A stretch of DNA of 64,000 bases from a candidate division TM6 bacterium GW2011_GWE2_42_60 (GTDB taxonomy: Bacteria > Babelota > Babeliae > Babelales > Babelaceae), in NCBI GenBank assembly GCA_000996275.1, contig LCEG01000001.1, positions 310,001 through 374,000 of the forward strand. Reading direction: 5' to 3'. Both the position numbers and the translations under genes were made by a program. The notes under the pieces are model-generated. The model worked only from the letters and a program-made list of their open reading frames with translations, was not told the origin of the DNA and did no database searches. This document shows, piece by piece, positions 20,736-29,917 of the stretch; position 1 is the first letter of the stretch; each line of letters opens with the position of its first letter.

Positions 20736-21168
20736 AGCTTTTATGTGCAGGAACTTTTATGTTCAAGTGTGATACGGTGGTGTGCACGGATGCGTATATT
20801 CAGTGTACAAGTACATTGAGCATCTTTTCTAAAATCTTTTTGCGCCCCTTAGTCTAGCACGCTCATAATTGTTCGTAAACTCTTAGCATTGAAAATCCCC
20901 ATGTTTTTTGAGGGGGAGTTTTCTTTTTTGGGTATCAAGGGTACTCTCAGAGGGGCTTAAGGCACTCGAGTTTCAGGTAGTATTAAAGGACTCCGATTTT
21001 CTATAAAATTTATTTTTTAAGGAGTGTGAAAAGAGAGAGATTTTGACAAAAAAGCGAGAATGTTTCGACTTTTTTTTACTTTTTATTCTTTTGTTTTATA
21101 ATAAAAGACAACTGATCTTATCAAGCTCCAAGGAGCACTTGTGATTTGTAACGACTTAACGAAAGGAA

Positions 21169-22611
21169 ATGTCGCTGATGGACGTATCTAATTTAGCTTC
21201 GGCTTGGCAAATATTTGCTGAATTACTTAGATGGGGTGCTCTTGCACTCATACCTGTGGGTATCATTATGTATTTTACGGGGCATTTGCAACGTATTCTT
21301 GTTTTTGTATATGGAGATTTCACCCGGAGTGAGCGTAACAAGTTCGTCTCTTATGGTGTTCTTTTCTTTGTGATCATTGGTATTTATTGGCTTCTTCGTT
21401 GTATTAAAGATCCAACATTCAGTGCATTTGTTGATTCAAAGCATGTTTGGAAAGCGAAAATAGTCTCATTGTTGGTGGTTTTCCCGCTTGTTGCTGGTTA
21501 TAACTACCTTGTTGATAAATTTCCTCGTCATCGCCTTTTTTATGCGATGTCAGCAATTTATTCTGCGATCTTCTTAGTGCTCTGGTTCTTTGTCAGAAAC
21601 GAATGTTACGGATTGCCTGCAGCTAAGTGCGATCGTTGGGCGCTCCTTGGTTGGATTGCCTACGTCGTTATCGAAAGTTTCGGATCTCTAATGGTCGTTC
21701 TCTTCTACTCATTTATGGCCGATACAACGACGCCAGAAGCGGGTAAAAAAGGATTCTTTGTAACACAGACGTTTGCACAAATTGGTGCCATTTTTGGTTC
21801 CAAGGTTGTTGCATCACAGAGCCAAGTTATTGGTGTTGACAAACTCTATGTTGTAGCTGCGTTGGTGATTGCTTTTGCAATTCCTGCAATTGTTCGCTTT
21901 ATTATGTGGTACATCCCTAAAGAAGAGCTTGCTGGGTATCAGGCAAAAGGTACTGTTGAAAGCAAGAAAAAGACCGGCTTTGTTGAAGGTATTAAATTCC
22001 TTTTCTCTCAGCCTTATCTTCTCGGGATCTTTGTGGTTGTCTCAGCTTTTGAAGTTGTGGTTACCGTATTTGACTTGCAGTTTAAAGTTCTTATTCAGGA
22101 CTATGCAAAAGGTGATCCAAATGTCTTTGGTGCCTATACCGGTGATTTTGGCGTTGCTGTCAGCGTTTTGGCGCTCGCATCGCTCTTGCTTGGTGTTGGA
22201 AAGATTGGTCGCAAGATCGGTCTAACGATTTCACTTGCTTTGATGCCGCTTATGGTTCTTGCAATGATTTTCACCATGCAGTTTATTCCTTCAATTGGTG
22301 TGGTTTTCTGGGTTATGGTTTTTGCAAAAGGCGTCAATTACGCACTTGGTCAGCCATCAAAAGAGCAGCTCTATATTCCAACATCGCGCGAAGCAAAATA
22401 CAAATCAAAAGCATGGGTCGATACCTTTGGCTCTCGGTTTGCAAAAGCTTCTGGCGCGGGCATCATTGGGTTGCATTATAGCTGGCTTGCGTTGCCATTC
22501 CTTGCAATTTCCGGTATTAATATCGCGATTTGCGTTGGCTGGTTCTTCACGGCATTCTATCTTGGAAGAAAACATAAGCATGCAGTTGATCACAACGAAG
22601 TTGTGTGTTAA
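21169..22611 (+). CDS. ADP/ATP (nucleotide) translocase of the NTT/Tlc family, copy 1
   Basis: Multi-TM protein; SRAERNK-like RSERNKFVSYGVLFFVIIGIYWLLRCIKDPTF and KGVNYALGQPSKEQLYIPTSREAKYKSKAWVDTFGSRFAKA are typical of the NTT family. Confidence 0.92.
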   Translation: MSLMDVSNLASAWQIFAELLRWGALALIPVGIIMYFTGHLQRILVFVYGDFTRSERNKFVSYGVLFFVIIGIYWLLRCIKDPTFSAFVDSKHVWKAKIVSLLVVFPLVAGYNYLVDKFPRHRLFYAMSAIYSAIFLVLWFFVRNECYGLPAAKCDRWALLGWIAYVVIESFGSLMVVLFYSFMADTTTPEAGKKGFFVTQTFAQIGAIFGSKVVASQSQVIGVDKLYVVAALVIAFAIPAIVRFIMWYIPKEELAGYQAKGTVESKKKTGFVEGIKFLFSQPYLLGIFVVVSAFEVVVTVFDLQFKVLIQDYAKGDPNVFGAYTGDFGVAVSVLALASLLLGVGKIGRKIGLTISLALMPLMVLAMIFTMQFIPSIGVVFWVMVFAKGVNYALGQPSKEQLYIPTSREAKYKSKAWVDTFGSRFAKASGAGIIGLHYSWLALPFLAISGINIAICVGWFFTAFYLGRKHKHAVDHNEVVC

Positions 22612-22646
22612 TCGTGCGCTTTAAGCACATAAGTTTTGCATGAAGT

Positions 22647-22695
22647 AAAAAGGCCTTTTGGTTGTCCGTTGAAAAGCGACCGAAAGGCCTTTTTT
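22647..22695 (+). terminator. Rho-independent terminator between the two translocase genes
   Basis: aaaaaggccttttggttg...cgaccgaaaggcctttttt stem-loop with T run. Confidence 0.85.
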
Positions 22696-22759
22696 GTATC
22701 TTACAAATGTTGTAGTGGTTTGTATTTGGGTTGTGGTATTTAGGGAGGTCTTGACGGCT

Positions 22760-24211
22760 ATGAGTATTCTGGGCGCAATGTGGGAGAGAGTAAGAAGTAT
22801 AGGTGGAGCATTAATCCAGAAAGATCGTATTGAAAGCAAAAAGGTTTGGCTTCTTTCAGCTGCATTTTTTGTTGTCATTGGAGGGTATACATTAGTCAAA
22901 GAGCTTAAAGATTTGGTCTTTATGAACATTGTGGGGTATGACTACCTTCCGGCTGCTAAAATGTGGTCGATTGTGGCGCTTATTCCAATGGTGTTTTTCT
23001 ACTCACGGTTAGTTGATATTTTAAAACGGCATCAACTGCTCTACTTTTTTTCATTTTTGTACGGGATTGGTGGGTTAGTTTTTGCTTATTATCTTGGTCA
23101 TCCATCGATTGGATTGCCAAATACTGATACCAGTAAATACCGTATTTTCGGCTGGGTGTTCTTCTTCTTTTTAGAAGGATATCAACCCTTTCTCGTTAGT
23201 CTTTTATGGGCCTTTGTGAATACAGTAACTCGTCCGGGTGATGTTAAAAATAGTTATGTGATTATTACTGCAGGGTCGAAGCTGGGAGGAGCTGTGGTTG
23301 CGGGTTCGGTTTGGCTTTTCTTGATGAGACAGCAGAGCTCTTTAGCGACATTTTCTGCCGTTTCGAGTATGCAAGTTTTGATGGCAGTGTCAGGAGTGAT
23401 CTTGTTGATTTGTCCGCTACTGATTGCCTATCTAATGCGAACAACACCGACGTCACATTTGCATGGGTATGAACAGGCGTATCAATTTGAAAAAGTGCAT
23501 GAGAAGGCAGCAAAAAAAGAGACGGGATTGTTATCTGCCGTTAAGGGAATGTTTTCAGGGCTGTATCTTTTAATTCGCTATCCCTATGCGCTTGGAATTT
23601 TTGGCATGATTTTCTTTTGGGAAGTAGTCAATGTCAGTTTCAACTATGTACGTCTTGGGGTAGGCCAAGAAACTTCAAGCTCTTTACTTGAGTTTGGGGC
23701 ATTTTTGTACGGTCAAATCTTCTTTATGCATATTATTGGTCTCTTTATTGTGCTTATTGGAACGAGTACCATGGTATCGTTACTGGGGGAACGAAGAAGT
23801 CTTATGTTGGTGCCGATTGCAACGGGACTCGTAATTTGGTTCTATCTTTTCTCAGGCGGAATGATCTCGGTTGGGGTTGCTTATATCTTAATGCGCGCAA
23901 TTAATTATGCCTTTGCATCTCCGTTGAGAGAAAGTCTTTATATTCCTACAACCAAGGCGATGAAGTTTAAGACAAAGTCGTGGATTGATGGGTTTGGCGC
24001 AAAGCTGGCAAAGTGCTCAGGAAGTTCTTATAATTTGATGCTAAAGCATGTTTCTAGTGGAGCTCTTTTCACTGTCCACGTAGCTTTCTTTTCAGGGGTA
24101 ATTGTTCTCTGGACGGGTGTTGCAAGTCTTTTGGGACGTCGTTTTGAGCAGGCGGTAAAAGACAACGAAGTTATTGGGACCGATGATAAGCCTTTAGAAA
24201 AAACAGTATAA
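22760..24211 (+). CDS. ADP/ATP (nucleotide) translocase of the NTT/Tlc family, copy 2
   Basis: Homologous to the preceding gene (RAINYAFASPLRESLYIPTTKAMKFKTKSWIDGFGAKLAK); ATG at 22760 preceded by gggagg RBS; ORF opens at 22694. Confidence 0.9.
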   Translation: MSILGAMWERVRSIGGALIQKDRIESKKVWLLSAAFFVVIGGYTLVKELKDLVFMNIVGYDYLPAAKMWSIVALIPMVFFYSRLVDILKRHQLLYFFSFLYGIGGLVFAYYLGHPSIGLPNTDTSKYRIFGWVFFFFLEGYQPFLVSLLWAFVNTVTRPGDVKNSYVIITAGSKLGGAVVAGSVWLFLMRQQSSLATFSAVSSMQVLMAVSGVILLICPLLIAYLMRTTPTSHLHGYEQAYQFEKVHEKAAKKETGLLSAVKGMFSGLYLLIRYPYALGIFGMIFFWEVVNVSFNYVRLGVGQETSSSLLEFGAFLYGQIFFMHIIGLFIVLIGTSTMVSLLGERRSLMLVPIATGLVIWFYLFSGGMISVGVAYILMRAINYAFASPLRESLYIPTTKAMKFKTKSWIDGFGAKLAKCSGSSYNLMLKHVSSGALFTVHVAFFSGVIVLWTGVASLLGRRFEQAVKDNEVIGTDDKPLEKTV

Positions 24212-24399
24212 ATAGAAAGGTGGGGAATTGTCTCAAGTATGACCTATTCCCCCCAAGTCTTCGTTGCAATTTGTTTGCAGTACGGTAGACTAATGAAGAA
24301 TATGTATGTCCCTCATGCTTCTTACACTCGGGTGGCTTCTGTATACAAAACAAATACAGGCCGGAGCATGAAAGTGGTAACCCGAAAGGTGATTGTCTA

Positions 24400-25938
24400 A
24401 TGATCGATATTAAAAAATTAATAGAAGCTGGTGTACAATTTGGTCATCAGACATGGCGTTGGAATCCTCGCATGGAGCGCTATATTTGGGGCAAAAAGAA
24501 CGGCGTTCATCTTATTGATGTTTCAAAAACAGCGTTCCAGTTAGAAAAAGCCGCACGCTTTTTGGAAGAAGTTGCTTCTGAAGGCAAACAGGTTCTCTTT
24601 GTTGGGACCAAAAAAGCTGCTCAGGGTGCTATCCAACAGACAGCAGAAAAATTGCATTCACCTTACGCCTCAAAGCGTTGGGTTGGTGGAACTCTTTCAA
24701 ACTTTTCTCAAGTAAAAAAATCGGTTACCAAATTGTTGCATTTTGAAGATGTCTCTACAAAATCTGACAAAATGGACTATACCAAAAAAGAACTTGCCGG
24801 ATTTCAAAAGATTGTTGATCGGCTTAAGAACAATGTTGGTGGTATTCGTAACTTATCGTGGCCTATTGGCGCATTGGTTGTGATTGACTCAAAAAAAGAA
24901 GCAACGGCAATAAAAGAAGCTGTTGCTGTTGGCATTCCTGTAGTTGCATTAGTTGATACTAATAGCGATCCTGCAGGAGTTGCTATTGTTATTCCTGGTA
25001 ATGACGATGTCGCTCGTTCGATTAACGTTATCATGGAAGTATTGGAAGAAGCGGTTGCGCGCGGCATTGCAAAGGCTCAAGAGCGTAAAGTTGCTCCTGC
25101 TCAGCAAGAGCTTGATGCGCAGCCAGGTGTTGAGCAGATGCTTGAAGAAGGCATGCTTGAAGAAGTTGAAGAAGGTGGCATTGATAGCGAAGGACGTCGT
25201 TCACGTCCACGCAAAGTGCCTAATAAAAGTGAAGGTGGTCTTATTGTGGAAGCTCCTCGTCAAGCCCGTCGGCCGTTTGTTCGTCCACCACGTGGTGTTG
25301 CTTCGCGTGAAGGCGGCGCGGCAGAAGGAAGTAGTAACTTCCAGTCGCCACGTCCACCATACCAAGGTCCTCGTGAAGGTGGTTCCGAAGCTGGTTCATC
25401 GCGTCCACCGTATCGCGGTCCTCGCGAAGGCGGAGAGAACAGAGGCAGTTACGGCCCACGTCCACCATACCAAGGTCCTCGTGAAGGCGGTTCAGAAGCT
25501 GGTTCATCGCGTCCACTCGTGAAGGCGGTTCAGAAGCTGGTTCATCGCGTCCACCGTATCGCGGTCCTCGCGAAGGCGGAGAAAATAGAGGCAGTTATGG
25601 CCCACGTCCACCGTATCGCGGTCCTCGCGAAGGTGGAGAAGCCGGTTCCTCACGTCCACCATACCAAGGTCCTCGTGAAGGCGGTTCAGAAGCTGGTTCA
25701 TCGCGTCCACCATATCGTGGTCCTCGCGAAGGCGGAGAAAATAGAGGCAGTTATGGCCCACGTCCACCGTATCGCGGTCCTCGCGAAGGTGGTTCAGAAG
25801 CCGGTTCATCGCGTCCACCGTATCGTGGTCCTCGTGAAGGCGGAGACAATAGAGGTAGTTACGGACCTCGCCGCTATGACAATCGAGACAGCGCCGCACC
25901 TCGTTCAGCGGAATCGGCTCAAGCAGCCGCTCCTGTGA
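24400..25938 (+). CDS. rpsB: 30S ribosomal protein S2 with long repetitive C-terminal extension (reading frame shifted inside the repeats)
   Basis: MIDIKKLIEAGVQFGHQTWRWNPRMERYIWG and S2 core to about 25080; then RPPYQGPREGGSEAGSS-type repeats. Near 25516 the frame changes to LVKAVQKLVHRV...; the repeat frame otherwise continues to a stop at 25994. Confidence 0.93.
   Translation: MIDIKKLIEAGVQFGHQTWRWNPRMERYIWGKKNGVHLIDVSKTAFQLEKAARFLEEVASEGKQVLFVGTKKAAQGAIQQTAEKLHSPYASKRWVGGTLSNFSQVKKSVTKLLHFEDVSTKSDKMDYTKKELAGFQKIVDRLKNNVGGIRNLSWPIGALVVIDSKKEATAIKEAVAVGIPVVALVDTNSDPAGVAIVIPGNDDVARSINVIMEVLEEAVARGIAKAQERKVAPAQQELDAQPGVEQMLEEGMLEEVEEGGIDSEGRRSRPRKVPNKSEGGLIVEAPRQARRPFVRPPRGVASREGGAAEGSSNFQSPRPPYQGPREGGSEAGSSRPPYRGPREGGENRGSYGPRPPYQGPREGGSEAGSSRPLVKAVQKLVHRVHRIAVLAKAEKIEAVMAHVHRIAVLAKVEKPVPHVHHTKVLVKAVQKLVHRVHHIVVLAKAEKIEAVMAHVHRIAVLAKVVQKPVHRVHRIVVLVKAETIEVVTDLAAMTIETAPHLVQRNRLKQPLL
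25345..25865 (+). repeat. Tandem repeats coding for (RPPY[RQ]GPREGG[SEAGSS/ENRGSYGP])n
   Basis: Repeated cgtccaccataccaaggtcctcgtgaaggcggttcagaagctggttcatcg and variants. Confidence 0.9.
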
Positions 25939-26022
25939 AGAGAGCTGAAGAACAGGGCGATGCGAAGAGTGGCAATTCTGATACAAAAGAATAAGCTGCG
26001 CTTCATATACGTATAGTTTTGT

Positions 26023-26114
26023 GGAGAGGTGTCTGAGTGGTCGAAAGAGCACGATTGGAAATCGTGTATACTCCGCGAGGGGTATCGAGGGTTCGAATCC
26101 CTCTCTCTCCACCA
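26023..26114 (+). tRNA. tRNA-Ser (anticodon GGA), CCA encoded
   Basis: ggagaggtgtctgagtggtcgaaagagcacgattGGAaatcgtgtatactccgcgaggggtatcgagggttcgaatccctctctctccacca; long variable arm, T-loop ggttcgaatcc. Confidence 0.93.
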
Positions 26115-26120
26115 TAAAAT

Positions 26121-26202
26121 GGGAAGCTTGTAAGAGGTAGTTGGAGAATCTGTCAGATCCGAAAGGAAGCAGCGGGGCCAATGAACTTTGTACAAGCTTC
26201 CC
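26121..26202 (+). ncRNA. ffs: Small bacterial SRP RNA (4.5S type)
   Basis: gggaagcttgta...tctgtcagatccgaaaggaagcagcgggg...tacaagcttccc: terminal helix plus the conserved domain IV GTCAG-ATCC-GAAA-GGA-AGCAGC; located just upstream of dnaX. Confidence 0.88.
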
Positions 26203-26317
26203 TTGTTTTTTGTGCTTTTTGTCCCTCTCGAAAAGTTTGTGAATGCATGCTAGAATAAAGAATAATAAGTAGTAATAGGTAACGCGCTAAGAGGTCACCT
26301 CGTGAAAAAGGTTAACA

Positions 26318-28063
26318 TTGCAAAAGGGTAAAAGCGTGGATAAGGGTACCCCATTAAATCTTGCTCGTGCATGGCGGCCTCGGACGTTTGATGAAATGGT
26401 CGGGCAAACGCTTGTTGTTACGCTCCTGACAAATGGGTTAAAGCGAGGCATTCTTTTCCCGGTCTATTTATTAGCGGGTTTGAGAGGTTCTGGAAAAACG
26501 TCTATCGGGCGTGTTTTTGCCTGTGCGGTTAACTGTGGCATGCGGTCCGAATATGCCTCAGGAGCATATAAAGGGGCGTTTCCTTGTCTTGAGTGCCCTT
26601 CGTGCCGAGCGATGATTTCTGGTGAGCATCCTGATTTTATTGAGATTGATGCAGCCTCGCATACGGGTGTTGATCATGTACGCCAGCTTATTGAAGAAGC
26701 CTCTTTTTTACCGGTGATGGGAGAGAAGAAGCTCTATCTTATCGATGAAGCGCATATGCTTAGCAAAGCAGCTTTCAATGCTTTTTTAAAAATTCTTGAA
26801 GAACCGCCAAAAACGGTTCTTTTTCTTTTGGCGACAACGGATATCCACAAAGTACTTGAAACGGTTCGATCTCGCTCATTTCAACTCTTTTTTGATCCGA
26901 TTCCCGCAGTGGATGTGATACAACACCTGCAGCATGTATGTGATGTAGAAAAAGTAGCATATGAGCAGGCGGGGCTTGCCTGTATTGCTCAGGTAAGTGG
27001 TGGCTCACTTCGTGATGCATTAAATCTTTTGGAGCGGGTTCGCCTTTTGTCTGATGAGGGAGCTACGCAGCGTGTGCTAGCGCATCTTTTAGGCACGGTT
27101 AATGATGAAGTTTTTTGTGAGTTATTAGAGACAGTGTCTTGTGGCTCATGTGCAGAAGTGCTTGAAAAAATACAGGCCTTGAAGTTATCAGAACGGCCGG
27201 CTCCGTTTATTTGGGAACGGCTTGTCGCACTTCTTCAAGCGCTTATTTGGGTTCAGCAAGGTCTTTCTGCCTTGCAGTTTGAACATATTAAAGTGCGTGT
27301 AAAAGAGCTCTCTTCTGCTTTTTCGCTTCCGCTTTTACTTGAATTTCTTGATATGTTCTATCGTGTGGAAGTTCAGTTTGCCAAGACAAGTGCGCAACAT
27401 ATTCTTATTGAGCGTCTCTTGTGTGGCATGACATTGCGGTGTGGTTCTTTGCGTGATGGCAGCTTTGAACCGCAGGTACCGATAAATCGTGTTTCTGATT
27501 ATAAGCGCGAAGAGAAGCTTCATGGTGTTGTGGCAAATTCGCCAGGGCCCGTTCAACGTGAGGCTCAGGTAGCTGGAGCATCGGAAAAGCAGGTTGCTGG
27601 AGCATCATCTCCTCAAGCATGGCAGCAATTTTTAAATGCCTGCGAAGTAGGGGGAGATCCGATGGTGTTTTCCGTATTAAAGCAGGGAACGGGGATTTCG
27701 GTTGAATCAGGCCGAGTAAAGGCGGTTTTTCCTCAAAAATTTATTTTTTACAATGAACTTTTAATGAATAATAAGGCCGTATGGCAGCCGCATTTAGAAA
27801 AATGTTTCGGCTTGGGGGTAACGCTTGAGCTTGATTTTTCAGCTCCTGCGTCTGCGGGTGAGCCAGTGCGTGCCCGATCGGCTACTTCGGTGCCTGCTCA
27901 ACGGGCATATACGCCGTCTGCACGACCGGCGTTTGGAGCTGTCTCGCATGAGTCACCAAAAAAGAGTATTGATGTAAGTGATACAGATAAATTTAAACGG
28001 GCCCAAGAGCTTTTGGGGCTTTTTCCTGGGACGATAACAGAGGTAAAAGAAAATCATGAATAA
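26318..28063 (+). CDS. dnaX: DNA polymerase III subunit gamma/tau
   Basis: LARAWRPRTFDEMVGQ, GLRGSGKTSIGRVFA, C4 zinc module, LYLIDEAHMLSKAAFNAFLKILEEPP. Confidence 0.96.
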   Translation: MQKGKSVDKGTPLNLARAWRPRTFDEMVGQTLVVTLLTNGLKRGILFPVYLLAGLRGSGKTSIGRVFACAVNCGMRSEYASGAYKGAFPCLECPSCRAMISGEHPDFIEIDAASHTGVDHVRQLIEEASFLPVMGEKKLYLIDEAHMLSKAAFNAFLKILEEPPKTVLFLLATTDIHKVLETVRSRSFQLFFDPIPAVDVIQHLQHVCDVEKVAYEQAGLACIAQVSGGSLRDALNLLERVRLLSDEGATQRVLAHLLGTVNDEVFCELLETVSCGSCAEVLEKIQALKLSERPAPFIWERLVALLQALIWVQQGLSALQFEHIKVRVKELSSAFSLPLLLEFLDMFYRVEVQFAKTSAQHILIERLLCGMTLRCGSLRDGSFEPQVPINRVSDYKREEKLHGVVANSPGPVQREAQVAGASEKQVAGASSPQAWQQFLNACEVGGDPMVFSVLKQGTGISVESGRVKAVFPQKFIFYNELLMNNKAVWQPHLEKCFGLGVTLELDFSAPASAGEPVRARSATSVPAQRAYTPSARPAFGAVSHESPKKSIDVSDTDKFKRAQELLGLFPGTITEVKENHE

Positions 28064-29366
28064 AGTGCCACAAGTGGCGATTGTTGGCCGAATGAATGTC
28101 GGCAAATCGACGCTTTTTAATAGGTTGTCGAAAAATATAAAGAGCATGACGCTCGATTATGCAGGGGTTACGCGCGATATTATTAAAGATCGCGTTGACT
28201 GGCTTGGTCGTGAGTTTGAACTTGTTGATACAGGTGGTATTAGCTTTAAAAGAAGCAACGATCCTATGGTCGAAAAAGTTCGTTTGAAAGCGCTTGAGGC
28301 ACTTGAGCAGGCCTCAGTCCATCTTTTTGTTGTTGATGGAGCTGCTGGTGTAACTGCTGAAGATGAAGAAATTGCTCATGCATTACGGCGCCGTTCGAAA
28401 CATGTCATTTTAGTGATTAACAAAGAAGATGTTCGGTTAGCAGAAGAAAATCGACTCGAATTTTATCGTTTATTGCACCAAGAGGCATTTTTTGTGTCAG
28501 CTCAACATGGGCGTGGTGTTTCGGATGTTCTTGATGCTATTGTGAGGGCATTACCTCCGGTTGATGAAGCGGTGGTTGAATCAGAACCAGAGTATCGGGT
28601 TACGTTTTTGGGTCGTCCCAATGTGGGGAAATCGTCGTTAATGAATGCATTGTTGCAGTCGGAACGTTCGATTGTTTCCAATATTCCTGGAACAACGCGA
28701 GAAGCTGTTTCTGAACAGATTATGTTTTCTCAGGAGCATCTCCAGCTTACTGATACTCCCGGTGTTCGCCGGTCACGTGCGGTTGAAGAAGATCTTGAAA
28801 TGTTGATGGTTAAGAGCTCTTTTAAAGCAGTTAAAGACGCCAATATTGTGGTGTTGATGATTGATGCTACCGAGGCTGGTTTTGTTGATCAAGAGCTTAA
28901 ACTTGCTTTTTATACATTTGTAGATCTTTATAAGTCGCTTATTGTTATTGTGAATAAAATAGATCTTATTGGCGCCGAAGAGCGCGCAGCAATTAATCTT
29001 AGCTTTTCTCAATATGCCCATTTGATGAATAAAATCGAAGTCTTGTATGTTTCGTGTAAGACGGGTAAAAATGTTGACCAGGTTTTACCGCTTATTAAGA
29101 CTGTTTGGAAACGGCATAGTCAACGTCTTCCTGAAGAGGCGGTGAGCCTTACGCTTATTGAATCATTGCAAAAAGTTGCACTGGTGCGCAACAGACAACG
29201 CCTTGAAGTTCGTCGAGTGCGGCAGCTTGCAATATCACCGATTACGCTTCTTTTGTTAGTGAATCATGCGCAATTCTTTGGAACTTCGCAGCGTAGTTTT
29301 CTTGAGAACGTGCTCCGAAAACAGTATGATTTAAAGAGCGTTCCTATAAAATTTGTGATAGCATAA
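28056..29366 (+). CDS. der: Ribosome biogenesis GTPase Der (EngA)
   Basis: Two G domains: VAIVGRMNVGKSTLFNRL and VTFLGRPNVGKSSLMNALL; KH-like C-terminus. Overlaps dnaX by 8 nt. Confidence 0.96.
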   Translation: MNKVPQVAIVGRMNVGKSTLFNRLSKNIKSMTLDYAGVTRDIIKDRVDWLGREFELVDTGGISFKRSNDPMVEKVRLKALEALEQASVHLFVVDGAAGVTAEDEEIAHALRRRSKHVILVINKEDVRLAEENRLEFYRLLHQEAFFVSAQHGRGVSDVLDAIVRALPPVDEAVVESEPEYRVTFLGRPNVGKSSLMNALLQSERSIVSNIPGTTREAVSEQIMFSQEHLQLTDTPGVRRSRAVEEDLEMLMVKSSFKAVKDANIVVLMIDATEAGFVDQELKLAFYTFVDLYKSLIVIVNKIDLIGAEERAAINLSFSQYAHLMNKIEVLYVSCKTGKNVDQVLPLIKTVWKRHSQRLPEEAVSLTLIESLQKVALVRNRQRLEVRRVRQLAISPITLLLLVNHAQFFGTSQRSFLENVLRKQYDLKSVPIKFVIA

Positions 29367-29453
29367 ACGGCTTCTAGAAATCTACCTAAGCTTTGTGGTA
29401 AGGTGGGTGAGTGGTTGATCAGTGTGTTACATTTTGGAAAAAAGGAGTTAGGA

Positions 29454-29849
29454 ATGCAAAAAAGGATTACGTTTTCGGGTCGCCCGCATTCTCCTGTTCT
29501 TGACGAGCAAATAGACAAGCAGCTTGAAAAGATTGTACGGTTTTTGGAAGGTGAGCCATCGCCTATGCTTATCGAGATTCACATAGCTTTTCATGAAATT
29601 CATCAATTTCAGCATGTGACGGGACGGGTAAAGACGGCTCATTACGACTGCTTTGCAAAGCATGAGGGCCCTGATGTTTTTACTGAAGTTAATGAGGTAG
29701 TTGACCGGTTGTATGCGCAACTAAGGGATGCAAAGGAGCGGGCGATTGATCGGCATAAAAAAGGATGCGATAAAGAGTGTCGCGCTCAATTAGCAGAAGA
29801 GTTTGAACGTAAAAACTTTGGTGAAGATACTGGTGATGATGAGGCATAA
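29454..29849 (+). CDS. hpf: Ribosome hibernation promoting factor / sigma54 modulation family protein
   Basis: MQKRITFSGRPHSPVLDEQIDKQLEKIVRFLEGE...IHIAFHEI...TAHYDCFAKHEGPDVFTEVNEVVDRLYAQLRDAKERAIDRHKKG; RBS aaaggag before ATG at 29454. Confidence 0.7.
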   Translation: MQKRITFSGRPHSPVLDEQIDKQLEKIVRFLEGEPSPMLIEIHIAFHEIHQFQHVTGRVKTAHYDCFAKHEGPDVFTEVNEVVDRLYAQLRDAKERAIDRHKKGCDKECRAQLAEEFERKNFGEDTGDDEA

Positions 29850-29870
29850 TAGGTATTAAAAAAGTATACA

Positions 29871-29905
29871 GAGTGGGCCGTATCTTAAAAAATGCGGCCC
29901 ACTCT
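29871..29905. terminator. Bidirectional terminator between convergent genes
   Basis: gagtgggccg...cggcccactc inverted repeat with internal A run. Confidence 0.7.
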
Positions 29906-29917
29906 TGTTATGAAGCA

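Noticed and set aside
21043-21101. TTGACA ... TATAAT upstream of the first NTT gene
   Set aside because: The elements are too far apart to form one promoter; any real -35 box is weaker and cannot be assigned by eye.
25345-25865. Possible CRISPR or non-coding tandem repeat
   Set aside because: Units are in-codon multiples encoding RPPYRGPREGG within the S2 C-terminus; no variable spacers.
25504-26181. 225-aa minus-strand ORF over the S2 repeats and tRNA-Ser
   Set aside because: Antisense shadow of a GC-biased coding repeat; it also runs across a tRNA gene.
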